This document shows, piece by piece, positions 16,201-23,789 of a DNA stretch of 64,000 nt (positions are counted from its first letter, which is position 1; every line of letters starts with the position of its first letter). Origin of the DNA: Pararhizobium qamdonense (GTDB taxonomy: Bacteria; Pseudomonadota; Alphaproteobacteria; Rhizobiales; Rhizobiaceae); the NCBI RefSeq assembly GCF_029277445.1, contig NZ_CP119569.1:184362-248361 (forward strand), read 5' to 3'. The translations under genes and the position numbers were made by a program. The notes beneath the pieces are model-generated. The model saw only the letters and a list, made by a program, of their open reading frames with translations, was not told the origin of the DNA and searched no databases.

Positions 16201-18360
16201 GATCCACGGCGCGCCGAGGCGGGCGGTGATATCCGAAGGCCGGAGATCGGACGGCTGGACACGCTCAAGCGCCGTCACGTTCCGCGCGAAGACCGGATCG
16301 AGCTCAGCCGCAGCCCGGGCGACTGTGAGCTTCGAGCGAACTGCACCGGACAGATAGGCATCGGACATCTGCCAGGAGCCATTGGACGGATCGCGGAAGA
16401 TTGCCTCCCCCAGTTCGCCGATAACATCGTCGACGTCGCGGTGCAGCAGCTCGGCAATATGATCGGGATCGACATGACCGCGTTCGTTCAGAACAACCGC
16501 GAGCGCATCTGATGCCGAGGTGATCACGGGCGCCGGTGGCGGCGCAATCACCCGTTCGGTAAAGATTGGACCCGGCCTGGCGGTATTGGTTTCCAGATCG
16601 TAGTCCTCGATCGAGGCCACCAGCCAGCAATCGGGATCGTCGAGGAAAGGTGCGATATTCGGCCGGCGGTGGACCTCCCTGACTTCACCGGTTTCCGGAT
16701 CCTCCGATGTCGAGACGGAGGTGAAGTTGATCGGGCCGAATTCGCGCACGAAACTCGACCAAGCAATGCGCAACGACACCTGCGCCTTCTGCCAGGGCTG
16801 GTCGCGTTCCTGAAGCTTGAGAATGAGCCGGACCGCATCGCGGATCGGGATGAGCTTGCGGATAATGAGAGCGTGCTTGGCGAAGATGCCATCGGTGCTC
16901 CGACCTTTCCTGACCTCCACTGGAACAGCGACCCCGTCCACCACCTGCATCAAGGCCGTGGCCTTGCCAATGAAGTAGCTGCCTTCACGCACCTTTGGAT
17001 CATCCAGGCGCTCTGCCATGGCTTCCGCGACTTCGTCCTCAAGGGCGAAGTCGATTGTGGAAGCTTCACCGTCGTAAATCCCGGCGGGCAGCTGACTGAC
17101 TGCAGAGTTCAAGATCGTTTCGAGGTCATTGTCAAAAGGGAGGCATGTATAGGCTTCGCCGAATGGACCTGACGTGATCGCATGCCGTCCCAGCACCATG
17201 TCGGAATGATCGGCGAACCACCTGTTGATACGGACGCTGTCGCCCTCACCTTCCACCTTTACATCCGCGAGATCGAGCCAGCTATCGTCTCCAGCCGGCT
17301 CGTCAGCATGACGCTTCCGGAAGAAGAGGATATCGACGACCACATCCGTGCCGGCGTCTGCCCGGAAACTGCTTTCGGGCAGGCGGATGGCGCCAATCAG
17401 ATCGGCCATGCCGGCGATATGTTCGCGGGCGCGGGCGTCGGCCTTGTCCATCGTGCCGGACGAGGTGACGAAAGCCGCAAGCCCGCCGGGCTTCAGTCGA
17501 TCAATCGCCTTGGCGATGAAATAGTCATGCAGCCGAAAACCGAGAGAGCGGAAAGCCGGGTCGCTTCTCACCGTGCGGTCGGAAAACGGCGGATTGCCGA
17601 TCGCCAGATCGAAATGGGCTGGCAGATCCGTCCGGGCGAAATCACTTGTGATGATCCTGGCCCGCGGTTGTAGCAGCCGGACGATACGGGCGGTGACGGG
17701 ATCAAGCTCGATACCGGTGACATGGCTGACCGCCGAGACCGCCTCCGGCATCAGAGCCGGAAACATGCCGGTACCGATGCCCGGTTCCAGGATGCGTCCC
17801 CCTTTTAAGCCCATGCGGATCAAGCCTGCCCAGATGGCACGAACGATAAACTCCGGCGTGAAGTGGGCATATTGGGTGCAGCGCGCCAGAGACGCGTAAT
17901 CACCGGGCGCAACAGCGCTTTCGAGATTGCCGCCGAGCTCCTCCCAGCCTTTGCGAAATGCCTCGTCGCCGGGACGGCGGAAAATGCCATTGGCCAGGTC
18001 CGACGCGCCGAAACCTGTAAAGCGGATAAGCCTCGCCTGCTGGTCAGGCCGGGCCGGCAGTCCGTGACGCTCGATCTCGTTCGCCAGCAGGATGGCGGCG
18101 ATGTTGTCACGCGCCCGATCGCGCCAGGATTTGCCGAGACCGCGAGAACCCTGCAGCCGGAAATCGACCTTGGTCCGCATCTGCGGTGCGGGCTTCGGCT
18201 CTTTGCGGGCTGGAGCGGCTGGCGCCGGCGTCGATGGTGGCGGGTCGATATCTATATCGTCCCCGAACTCTGCTGCGAAACCCGTCAAACCGAGATCGAA
18301 ACCGGATGTGAGAGCTGTGTTACCGAACAGGTCGAAGGTGAAAGGACCGTCATGCGCCAT
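13273..18360 (-). CDS. Giant DNA methylase-helicase (N6-adenine MTase + SNF2), DarB-like
   Basis: A 1695-residue protein; the ATG at 18360 has AGGAG six bases upstream. After a disordered Pro/Ala N-terminus, an N6-adenine methyltransferase domain shows the SAM motif ILEPGIGTGMF at 190-200 and catalytic NPPF at 256-259. A SNF2-like helicase follows: Walker A HAVGAGKT near 890, DEAQEF near 1047, ASGTPITNT near 1100 and motif VI QREGRIIRQG near 1397. The C-terminus is coiled-coil rich. Such fusions are common on conjugative elements, and phage P1 DarB, an antirestriction protein, has the same two-part plan. A role in protecting incoming DNA is an inference. Confidence 0.9.
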   Translation of the reverse strand: MAHDGPFTFDLFGNTALTSGFDLGLTGFAAEFGDDIDIDPPPSTPAPAAPARKEPKPAPQMRTKVDFRLQGSRGLGKSWRDRARDNIAAILLANEIERHGLPARPDQQARLIRFTGFGASDLANGIFRRPGDEAFRKGWEELGGNLESAVAPGDYASLARCTQYAHFTPEFIVRAIWAGLIRMGLKGGRILEPGIGTGMFPALMPEAVSAVSHVTGIELDPVTARIVRLLQPRARIITSDFARTDLPAHFDLAIGNPPFSDRTVRSDPAFRSLGFRLHDYFIAKAIDRLKPGGLAAFVTSSGTMDKADARAREHIAGMADLIGAIRLPESSFRADAGTDVVVDILFFRKRHADEPAGDDSWLDLADVKVEGEGDSVRINRWFADHSDMVLGRHAITSGPFGEAYTCLPFDNDLETILNSAVSQLPAGIYDGEASTIDFALEDEVAEAMAERLDDPKVREGSYFIGKATALMQVVDGVAVPVEVRKGRSTDGIFAKHALIIRKLIPIRDAVRLILKLQERDQPWQKAQVSLRIAWSSFVREFGPINFTSVSTSEDPETGEVREVHRRPNIAPFLDDPDCWLVASIEDYDLETNTARPGPIFTERVIAPPPAPVITSASDALAVVLNERGHVDPDHIAELLHRDVDDVIGELGEAIFRDPSNGSWQMSDAYLSGAVRSKLTVARAAAELDPVFARNVTALERVQPSDLRPSDITARLGAPWIPADDVVAFVKQRMEADISIHHLPELATWTVNARQLEWSAAGTTEWGTHRRHAGQLLSDALNSSVPQIFDTVRDGETERRVLNTVETEAAKEKLAKIKTSFQSWIWSDPDRTDRLARVYNDTFNNIAPRSFNCDHLQLPGASGAFSLYGHQKRGIWRVISAGSTYLAHAVGAGKTLTMAAAIMEQRRLGLINKATLVVPGHCLAQAAREFLALYPNARILVADETNFVREKRHRFLSRAATANWDAIIITHSAFRFIAVPSAFEAHMIQDELELYEELLTKVERDDRLSRKRIERMKEGHKERLEALATRKDDLLTISELGIDQIIVDEAQEFRKLSFATNMSTLRGVDPNGSQRAWDLFVKSRFIEMKNPGRALVLASGTPITNTLGEMFSVQRMMDPAALSERGLHEFDAWASTFGDTSTELELQPSGKYKPVTRFSQFVNVPELIAMFRSFADVVLPADLRTYVKVPNISGGKRQIVTAEPTAAFKAYQKQLDARIKAIEMRDGPAKPGDDILLSVITDGRHAAIDLRLVDQAIGNETANKLNALVTNTHRIWQETGEAEYRRKDGKAFDRPGAGQLIFSDLGTISVEATRGFSAYRWIRDELVRLGVPASETAFMQDYKKSDAKQRLFNDFNAGKVRVLIGSSETMGTGVNVQARLKALHHLDVPWLPSQIEQREGRIIRQGNQHDEVDVFAYATLGSLDATMWQNNERKARFIAAALSGDTSVRRLEDMGEGQANQFAMAKAIASGDERLIEKAGLEAEIARLDRLRAAHIDDQHAIRRQIRDAERDIEFSSRRIADVGNDIDRLVPTAGDAFMMQVVSAEFDERKLAGRALMKEILTLVQLQQEGEAIIAAIGGFDLAYHGERFGKDGYRYDTFLQRTGGDYEIDLPVTTTPIGAISRLEHALGGFEHESESHRNRLTDAKRRLASYTPRLGESFSLEAELELKLSQLDEIEKDLAATADEPEEDRQEAA

Positions 18361-18456
18361 TGGAAACTCCTGTGAGGTGGCGCGCCGAGGCAAACTCGCG
18401 GGAAGATGCGGTGTTGCTAGGCTGCGAACGGTGAGATTGGGAGGTGAAGGATGCCG

Positions 18457-19062
18457 TCAGGCAGCGATGGTTTCCGGCAGAAGGCGGAACTGCACCGGCA
18501 GTTTGGCGGCAATCTCCTCGTCCGTCAGATCGTCGAGCAGTTTCCAGACCTTCCCCTGAGCGGAGGGATAGACGAGCACGATCTGGCGATTGCGCAGATC
18601 GGCTGGAAAGCGAGCGTCGGCATAACCACGAAAATCCGGACCGGTCGCGCTCCAGATATGATCGAGCTTTTCCTGTCGGTTCATGGCGCGCACCGGACGG
18701 GATTCGCGGGTGATGATCTCGGAACGCATGCGATCGGGTGACTGACGATCGCCCAGATCGCAATAGCCGTGAAACCAGCGGGAGCGATCATCGATCGGCA
18801 GCGCGAAGAATACGCTGGTGACGCTGGCGGCCAGAAACTCGCGCATGGCGAACATGTCACCGCGATAGAAAAGCGGCGGTAGGATCTCAAACATATGATC
18901 GTGATCGGCTTCGGATATCTCGAACCACTCGCCGACATAGCGCGTGCCATTTATTCTGTTATCGTCGAACGGCGATTGGCTGTGGCGATTGAACAGGGCG
19001 TACATTTCGTGGCGGCTGGCCACGCCTTCGAACACTTTATGGATGGTGGGAGGGTTGAACAT
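18457..19062 (-). CDS. DUF1419 family protein
   Basis: A 201-residue protein with the family layout: IHKVFEGVASRHEMYALFNRH at the start, YVGEWFEISEADHDHMFEILPPL, then SRWFHGYCDLGDRQSPDRMR. DUF1419 occurs mainly in Rhizobiales plasmids and elements beside large methylase-helicase genes, exactly the arrangement here (96 bases upstream of the methylase gene). Function is unknown. No signal peptide or membrane segment is present. Confidence 0.82.
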   Translation of the reverse strand: MFNPPTIHKVFEGVASRHEMYALFNRHSQSPFDDNRINGTRYVGEWFEISEADHDHMFEILPPLFYRGDMFAMREFLAASVTSVFFALPIDDRSRWFHGYCDLGDRQSPDRMRSEIITRESRPVRAMNRQEKLDHIWSATGPDFRGYADARFPADLRNRQIVLVYPSAQGKVWKLLDDLTDEEIAAKLPVQFRLLPETIAA

Positions 19063-19177
19063 CGGCTGCTCCTTTGGGGTTGGGGACCGAAGCGGAAGCC
19101 TGATCGACCTCTTCTTTCAGTCCTTTGATCACCCCTCCTCAGCCGGCGCCTCGCGGGCAGCGGGTCAAGGGCCGCCG

Positions 19178-20131
19178 TCAGGCGGGCGGCAGCTTCACCC
19201 TTGATGCGGCTTCCCGCGTATGCGGCAGCTCTCCTCTCTCCCTCCTCTCCTTCAATTCCTCATTCCAGTCTTCACATCGCGGCCTCAGCCGGGAGAAATC
19301 GCAATTGGCGTAGTCCGCCGTCTGGCGCAGGCGGTCGGCAAAAACCTCGCCCTGAACATTGTTGTCGGTCGCGGCCACAAGCCACGTGCCCTCCCCGGAA
19401 GCCAATGTCTCCAACGCTTGCGCGGTCAACGGCGACCAGCCGCCACCTGTGCTGACATAAAGCGTGTTTGGCTTTGTCTGCTCGATTGCAGCAAGACTGA
19501 GTGCGTCGATCGCCGCCTCTGTGACGCAGACCCGACGAGCGTCATTCATTCCAAACCGGAAGAGCGCCTTGGCTCCGCCGGTGGAGAACCCTCGCCAGTC
19601 CGGACCGCGCTCCTCCCAGCCGATGATGGCGCCAGCCTCATCGACATGCTTTGCCCACATTGAGCCGTAGGGTCCTTCGCGCAGAACGTCTGCATCGATC
19701 GCTGCGGAGATGACCTGCCGTGGCAGCGCCCGGATCTGTCGAAGGTAGTTCCACGTCGCCGATGCGCGCCACGGCCGTTTTCTATGGTTCCAGCGGTCAG
19801 TGATGGGAGCCACCATTTGCGTTTGATAAAGAGGCTTTTCCCAGGTCGGCGCGGTGGGCTGAAACGCGACGAGATGGCCAACCATCGTCAAGGCCTCCGT
19901 AAATCCGATTCCGCGCAGATGGCTTGCGAGCGCGAAAACATCGCCCTTGGCATCCGAACGTGCGTCGAACCAGCCCCTGTCGTCGTGGATGACGATGATG
20001 ATGTCGTCGTCGCGCCGGAATTTTACCGCCCGGCTCGTACTCTCTTTCCGATCTATCGCGAAGCCTTCTCGCTCAAGGAGAGCTACGCAGCCCACGCGGG
20101 CGCGCATTTCCTCAATGTCTTTCTTTTCCAT
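19178..20131 (-). CDS. DUF3991/Toprim domain protein (primase-like)
   Basis: A 317-residue protein. The ATG at 20131 follows AAAGGAGGTGAT, an almost complete match to the anti-Shine-Dalgarno sequence. The N-terminal part resembles DUF3991, with ARVGCVALLEREGFAIDR and GDVFALASHLRGIGFTEAL. The C-terminal Toprim domain shows VTEAAIDALSLAAI with the catalytic Glu and VAATDNNVQGE with the Asp pair region. The Toprim fold is shared by DnaG primases and nucleases. On mobile elements, proteins with this layout are thought to help priming after transfer. No classical zinc finger is visible. Confidence 0.85.
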   Translation of the reverse strand: MEKKDIEEMRARVGCVALLEREGFAIDRKESTSRAVKFRRDDDIIIVIHDDRGWFDARSDAKGDVFALASHLRGIGFTEALTMVGHLVAFQPTAPTWEKPLYQTQMVAPITDRWNHRKRPWRASATWNYLRQIRALPRQVISAAIDADVLREGPYGSMWAKHVDEAGAIIGWEERGPDWRGFSTGGAKALFRFGMNDARRVCVTEAAIDALSLAAIEQTKPNTLYVSTGGGWSPLTAQALETLASGEGTWLVAATDNNVQGEVFADRLRQTADYANCDFSRLRPRCEDWNEELKERRERGELPHTREAASRVKLPPA

Positions 20132-20307
20132 ATCACCTCCTTTAGTTTTCCTGACTATTGCGGCTGTCGGCGCCCAGGCCGCGAAGATGGAAGCGCGCAA
20201 GGGCGCGGTTCGCAATGTGCAGATCTGCCGGACAAGCTCGCGGCGAAGCCTCCCTTGCGCGCGCAACAGCGCAAGCGGCACGCGCTCCCCCCGAAGGGGC
20301 AATCGGC

Positions 20308-20487
20308 TCAATGAGGCGATCCATAGGCAAATGGGTCATATTCATTGATGATGGCGTCTTCATCGCCGTCATACTCGGCGGAAGGCATGACGCCGATCTC
20401 TCCATCGATTTCGAAGAGGGTGACCGGGACCATCAGGGTCCGGGCAAGATCGAGTGCGTGGTTTTGTGCGAGGCTGAGATCCGACAT
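20308..20487 (-). CDS. Small acidic hypothetical protein
   Basis: A 59-residue protein from the ATG at 20487; another ATG at 20499 is possible. The sequence is coherent: SLAQNHALDLARTLMVPVTL, FEIDGEIGVMPSAEYDGDED and a final NEYDPFAYGSPH. No family name is known to me. Its place just upstream of the Toprim gene on the same strand fits a conserved small plasmid protein. Confidence 0.6.
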   Translation of the reverse strand: MSDLSLAQNHALDLARTLMVPVTLFEIDGEIGVMPSAEYDGDEDAIINEYDPFAYGSPH

Positions 20488-20885
20488 GTGAGGCTCCATC
20501 CGGTGGCGGGGCCAATCCCCGCTCGATGGCGCCCGTTTGATCCGGGCCTGGCCGCGGTCACCTCGGCGGCGCAGCCAGAGAGGTCGCAGCTCGCTCGCGA
20601 ACCCCCTTGCGGGTTGACCGTCCAAGGACGGGACTGAATTAGGGATGCCAGACAAGAGAGCTGGGTTGGCAACGCCGATGGGTGGTGCATGATTGCGCTC
20701 GGCCTGAATTGCCCTGCCGCTTGTTGATCAGGCGACCAGCAGGTTCCGATACAATGAAGGTGTTGGACGGTTGCTGCTTGCCGCTTTCAGAAAGAGAAAC
20801 TGTGCAGCAACGCTTGATGGTGGCAGACCGTCGTCGTCATTGAATGCGTGAAGGGTGAAAGCCGGAAGGGAGAAGAGTCACGCGC

Positions 20886-20928
20886 CGAGGCCCTACAGTT
20901 AGCGTTACCCCCGACTGTGGGGGCCTCG
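20886..20928. other. Long imperfect hairpin in a gene-free stretch
   Basis: CGAGGCCC (20886-20893) pairs with GGGCCTCG (20921-20928), and inside it ACAGT pairs with ACTGT. Part of the gap 20488-21126, which holds no gene that I can support. It may be a terminator or a protein-binding site. Confidence 0.5.
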
Positions 20929-21028
20929 TTCTCGCCATGTGCAATGATCGCCAACAATACATCCGTTATGTCGAACTCCGCTCGTTGATTTCAGTTTTGA
21001 TTTTCGAGCCAGCCATGGAGATTGCGCG

Positions 21029-21060
21029 CTGACCAATATTTAGATATAAACATTGGTCAG
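21029..21060. promoter_or_regulatory. Inverted repeat upstream of abiEi
   Basis: A perfect 9-bp inverted repeat CTGACCAAT/ATTGGTCAG (21029-21037 and 21052-21060) separated by 14 AT-rich bases. It lies just upstream of the promoter for the AbiE pair. AbiEi antitoxins studied elsewhere repress their own operon by binding inverted repeats, so this is a good operator candidate. Confidence 0.6.
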
Positions 21061-21074
21061 TATGAGCATACCTG

Positions 21075-21102
21075 TTGCCAGTGACCAGAGTTTGTATATA
21101 AT
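21075..21102 (+). promoter_or_regulatory. Sigma-70-like promoter for abiEi-abiEii
   Basis: TTGCCA (21075-21080), 16-base spacer, TATAAT (21097-21102). The distance to the ATG at 21127 leaves room for a short leader with the box AAGGTAGG. Confidence 0.65.
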
Positions 21103-21126
21103 CTTCGGCCAGAAGGTAGGACAGCT

Positions 21127-21867
21127 ATGCCGGATCCCACATCGGACACTCTCGAACGCATTCACGAAAGGATCGCCGGCGCGGCGCCTTCGGGCGTTTG
21201 GTCACGCGCGGATTTCCTGGATATCGCAACACCGAACGCGGTCGAAAAGGCACTGCAGAGGCTGACAAACCGCGGCGACATCCGACGCCCTCATCGTGGT
21301 CTCTATGACAAGCCGGCCATCAGCCAGTTGACCAGCAAGATGGTGTTTCCGCCACGCGGCTCTTTTATCGACGCGATCGCACGGCGCGACAAGCTCCGTG
21401 TGTGCGTCGACGGCATGACGGCTGCCAACGATCTTGGCCTGACGACGGCCGTTCCGGCCCGGTCCACGATCTATGCGGACACGTATCCTCGAACAATCGA
21501 GATAGAGGCCAATGCCGGTGACACGAAGGCCACAAAACCGGTCATCTATATCCTGGACTTCAAGCGAATTTCGGCAAAGACCGCGTTCTGGGCAGGCCGG
21601 CCTGCTATGCGGGTGATCCAAGCCCTGCACTGGTTTCGCGATGAGCGATCCAACCTGGAGACCGTTGTCGATGGTATCGTCCGCTATCTGGTGCGAAGCC
21701 CGCACAGGCGGCCGATCGTCGAGGATCTGCGCGAAAACATCCACGCCATCCCTGCCTGGATGTACCAGGCGATAGAAACGATAACACGCGTCCCGCAGCC
21801 CCCGGAGGATGACGACACTCCGTTGGGCCAGGATGGGAAGGCTGAACATGCGCCAGAGCTTCATTGA
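21127..21867 (+). CDS. abiEi: AbiEi-type antitoxin/transcriptional regulator (DUF6088-like)
   Basis: A 246-residue protein. The N-terminal 60 residues form a winged helix (WSRADFLDIATPNAVEKALQRL, then RRPHRGLYDKP). The rest is the AbiEi antitoxin domain with VCVDGMTAANDLGL and the YPRTIEIEA strand. In type IV toxin-antitoxin systems AbiEi counteracts AbiEii and represses the operon. The next gene begins 20 bases before the stop, a tight overlap typical of the pair. Confidence 0.85.
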   Translation: MPDPTSDTLERIHERIAGAAPSGVWSRADFLDIATPNAVEKALQRLTNRGDIRRPHRGLYDKPAISQLTSKMVFPPRGSFIDAIARRDKLRVCVDGMTAANDLGLTTAVPARSTIYADTYPRTIEIEANAGDTKATKPVIYILDFKRISAKTAFWAGRPAMRVIQALHWFRDERSNLETVVDGIVRYLVRSPHRRPIVEDLRENIHAIPAWMYQAIETITRVPQPPEDDDTPLGQDGKAEHAPELH

Positions 21868-22951
21868 CGTCCTTCGCTCAAGCGCCGATGAGCAGAGAGC
21901 GCTGTTCTCCGCCGCTGCATCTGATCTTGAGACGCGTGCCGAAAATATCGAGAAGGATCTCTACGTCTGCTGGGCGCTCGACTATCTGTTTAACCGACGT
22001 AAGGGTGATGCAATCGGCCTCTACTTCAAGGGCGGCACCAGCCTCAGCAAGGCCCATGGCCTGATCCAACGTTTTTCCGAGGACATAGACATCGGTATAT
22101 ACAAGGCGGACCTGAAGGTTCCGCTTGAGGCCGATATCGCCGCGCTCCCCTCCGTCACTCAGCAACAGAAGGCTCTGGCCGAGCAGGTGGACGAAGCGGC
22201 GCGGCAATACATTTCCGGGCCACTGAAAAGCTCCCTGGAGGAGGAAATTGCTGCGATCGAAGGAGAGATCGGACAGACGGGACATTTCACGCTCGGCTTC
22301 GGGTACGATCCCTACCGGAAGAAGGACGCACTCGACGTCCTGGTGCTGGGATACAGAAGTGTCTTTGATACGAGCGGCGGCTATGTCGAGGCAGCGGTGC
22401 GCATCGAAGGCGGGGCACGCCCGGATCCGGTGCCAGCCGAGACGCGGCAGATTATCCCCTACATCGCATCCGAAATGCCCGCGGGTTCGGATCTCACTAT
22501 CTCCAATGTGATGACTGTCAAACCGGAACGGACGTTCTGGGAAAAGGTCCTCATTCTTCATGCCATGACGGAAATGACCGAGAAGCGAAATGCCGATCAG
22601 AATGCGGAAAGAAAGGTCCCCGACCTCAATCGATACTCGCGCCACTATTACGATGTTCACCAGATTTGGACACATCCAGACTACGGAAAGGCAACCGCAT
22701 CCATGCTCGATCTTGCCGAAGCGTGCCGGCAGCACAAGGAACTGATGTTCCGCGCGCCGGACCATCACTATGATCGGGCCGTACCGGGCAGTTTCCGACT
22801 GGTCCCGACGGCCGATATGCGCAAGAAACTGGCGACCGACTACGACAGAATGTCGGCGATGATCTTTGCTACACCGCCTGATTTCGAAGCCGTCATGACG
22901 AGCATTGAGGATCTGGAGCGTTTCCTCAACAAGGAGCAAGTCGTCGGTTAA
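21848..22951 (+). CDS. abiEii: AbiEii nucleotidyltransferase toxin
   Basis: A 367-residue protein from the ATG at 21848. The nucleotidyltransferase core has KGGTSLSK at 61-68 and RFSEDIDI at 75-82, i.e. the GG(S/T)-plus-DxD signature, and later an RTFWEKVLILHAM helix. AbiEii toxins modify tRNA or another nucleic acid with nucleotides and stop growth, which can abort phage infection or stabilise the element. All visible active-site residues are intact, so the pair is probably functional. Confidence 0.88.
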   Translation: MRQSFIDVLRSSADEQRALFSAAASDLETRAENIEKDLYVCWALDYLFNRRKGDAIGLYFKGGTSLSKAHGLIQRFSEDIDIGIYKADLKVPLEADIAALPSVTQQQKALAEQVDEAARQYISGPLKSSLEEEIAAIEGEIGQTGHFTLGFGYDPYRKKDALDVLVLGYRSVFDTSGGYVEAAVRIEGGARPDPVPAETRQIIPYIASEMPAGSDLTISNVMTVKPERTFWEKVLILHAMTEMTEKRNADQNAERKVPDLNRYSRHYYDVHQIWTHPDYGKATASMLDLAEACRQHKELMFRAPDHHYDRAVPGSFRLVPTADMRKKLATDYDRMSAMIFATPPDFEAVMTSIEDLERFLNKEQVVG

Positions 22952-23135
22952 CTGCTTCGATCTCGGATACCGACATGATCTTGGAGATAGCTGAGCCCCT
23001 GCTCGCCCCTGTGGCCCCGTTCAGACGGAGGGTGCGGATGCTGGGAATTGCCCTTTCGTCGCTCAACACCGAAGAGAGCGGACAAAACCACAGCTCGCTC
23101 TCGACCTTTGATGCTACGGCCCTGAAAACGAAAAC

Positions 23136-23163
23136 GCCTACCGCGGGAGGAGGTGCGGCAGGC
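23136..23163 (-). ncRNA. Cuckoo-type RNA hairpin 4 (last) with terminator
   Basis: Read on the minus strand, a 9-bp stem GCCTGCCGC/GCGGTAGGC (one G-U pair) encloses a loop with CCTCCTCCC. It is followed by GTTTTCGTTTTC, so it also serves as the Rho-independent end of the array. The G-U pair would be an A-C mismatch on the plus strand, which supports minus-strand transcription. Confidence 0.75.
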
Positions 23164-23178
23164 TTTCCGAAAAGAACC

Positions 23179-23211
23179 GAGCTACGGCTGGGAGGAGGAG
23201 TGCCGCTGTTC
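23179..23211 (-). ncRNA. Cuckoo-type RNA hairpin 3
   Basis: CCTCCTCCC (minus strand, 23190-23198) is enclosed by the core stem CGGC/GCCG and partly paired flanks. Third of four copies in the order of transcription. Confidence 0.65.
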
Positions 23212-23214
23212 CGA

Positions 23215-23248
23215 CAGACGCCCCTTGGGAGGAGGAGTGGGCCGTCTG
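23215..23248 (-). ncRNA. Cuckoo-type RNA hairpin 2
   Basis: CCTCCTCCC (minus strand, 23227-23235) lies in the loop of a stem CAGACG/CGTCTG that continues inward with three or four C-G pairs after a one-base bulge. Confidence 0.7.
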
Positions 23249-23252
23249 AATT

Positions 23253-23284
23253 CGAAGCTCTGCGGGAGGAGGTGCATCGTTTCG
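23253..23284 (-). ncRNA. Cuckoo-type RNA hairpin 1
   Basis: CCTCCTCCC (minus strand, 23264-23272) is closed by TGC/GCA and, after a 2-base internal loop, by CGAAGC pairing with GTTTCG. It is the copy nearest to the DUF1127 gene. Confidence 0.7.
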
Positions 23285-23413
23285 ATGAGACCAAGTTACC
23301 AGTTTCCGCCGCACACGAAACAGACTTTGCTGCAGTGCAGCTATGCAAGCAACGCAAGATACTTGGCGGCTTCAGAAGTCCCGAACCAAGTCCCGGGGTG
23401 GGAGAGCACATAC

Positions 23414-23439
23414 AAAAACGTCCGCGTCATCAGCGGGCG
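23414..23439 (-). terminator. Hairpin plus T-run after the DUF1127 gene
   Basis: On the minus strand CGCCCGC and GCGGACG (six of seven pairs) are followed by TTTTT. It lies 33 bases after the DUF1127 stop and before the four RNA hairpins. It may be a partial terminator that sets the ratio between the mRNA and the small RNAs. Confidence 0.55.
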
Positions 23440-23471
23440 TAGTGTCAGTCTGATAGCTTCGAAAGAGCCGC

Positions 23472-23618
23472 TTAGCGGGCGACCGACTGGCGGGCAACGC
23501 TGTGGATGTCGGCACGATTGATACCGAGGTCCTGCAGTTCGCGCGAGCTCATGCGGCCGAGTTCGGTAACGGTCTGCCGGTACTTGCGCCAGTTGTTGAA
23601 GGAGCGTGCTACGTTCAT
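23472..23618 (-). CDS. DUF1127 small basic protein (CcaF1-like)
   Basis: A 48-residue protein from the ATG at 23618. It has the DUF1127 pattern: an N-terminal amphipathic helix (ARSFNNWRKYRQTVTELGRM) and the SSRELQDLGINRADI motif at 25-39. Short Arg-rich DUF1127 proteins of alphaproteobacteria bind RNA; in Rhodobacter the homologue CcaF1 is made from the same transcript as CCUCCUCCC-motif small RNAs. The same strand downstream carries four such hairpins. A TATATT box about 70 bases upstream could be a -10 element. Confidence 0.92.
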   Translation of the reverse strand: MNVARSFNNWRKYRQTVTELGRMSSRELQDLGINRADIHSVARQSVAR

Positions 23619-23789
23619 GATGATCACCTTTCGTGAGGTCTCTTGACGCCAGCAACCATGCCTTGGTTCCAACGTCGTTTCGGTGATTGGAATATAGGCT
23701 CTTGGCCCTCATTCGATAAGGCACAAGGCCTCAGGTCGGCCATGCGTCCAAAGCATGGGTCTTCGAGGAGGCTGATTAAAGGGATAGCA

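Noticed and set aside
22926..23442. Overlapping open frames on both strands across the RNA array
   Set aside because: No homology, low-complexity composition; the repeated GGAGG hairpins explain the region better.
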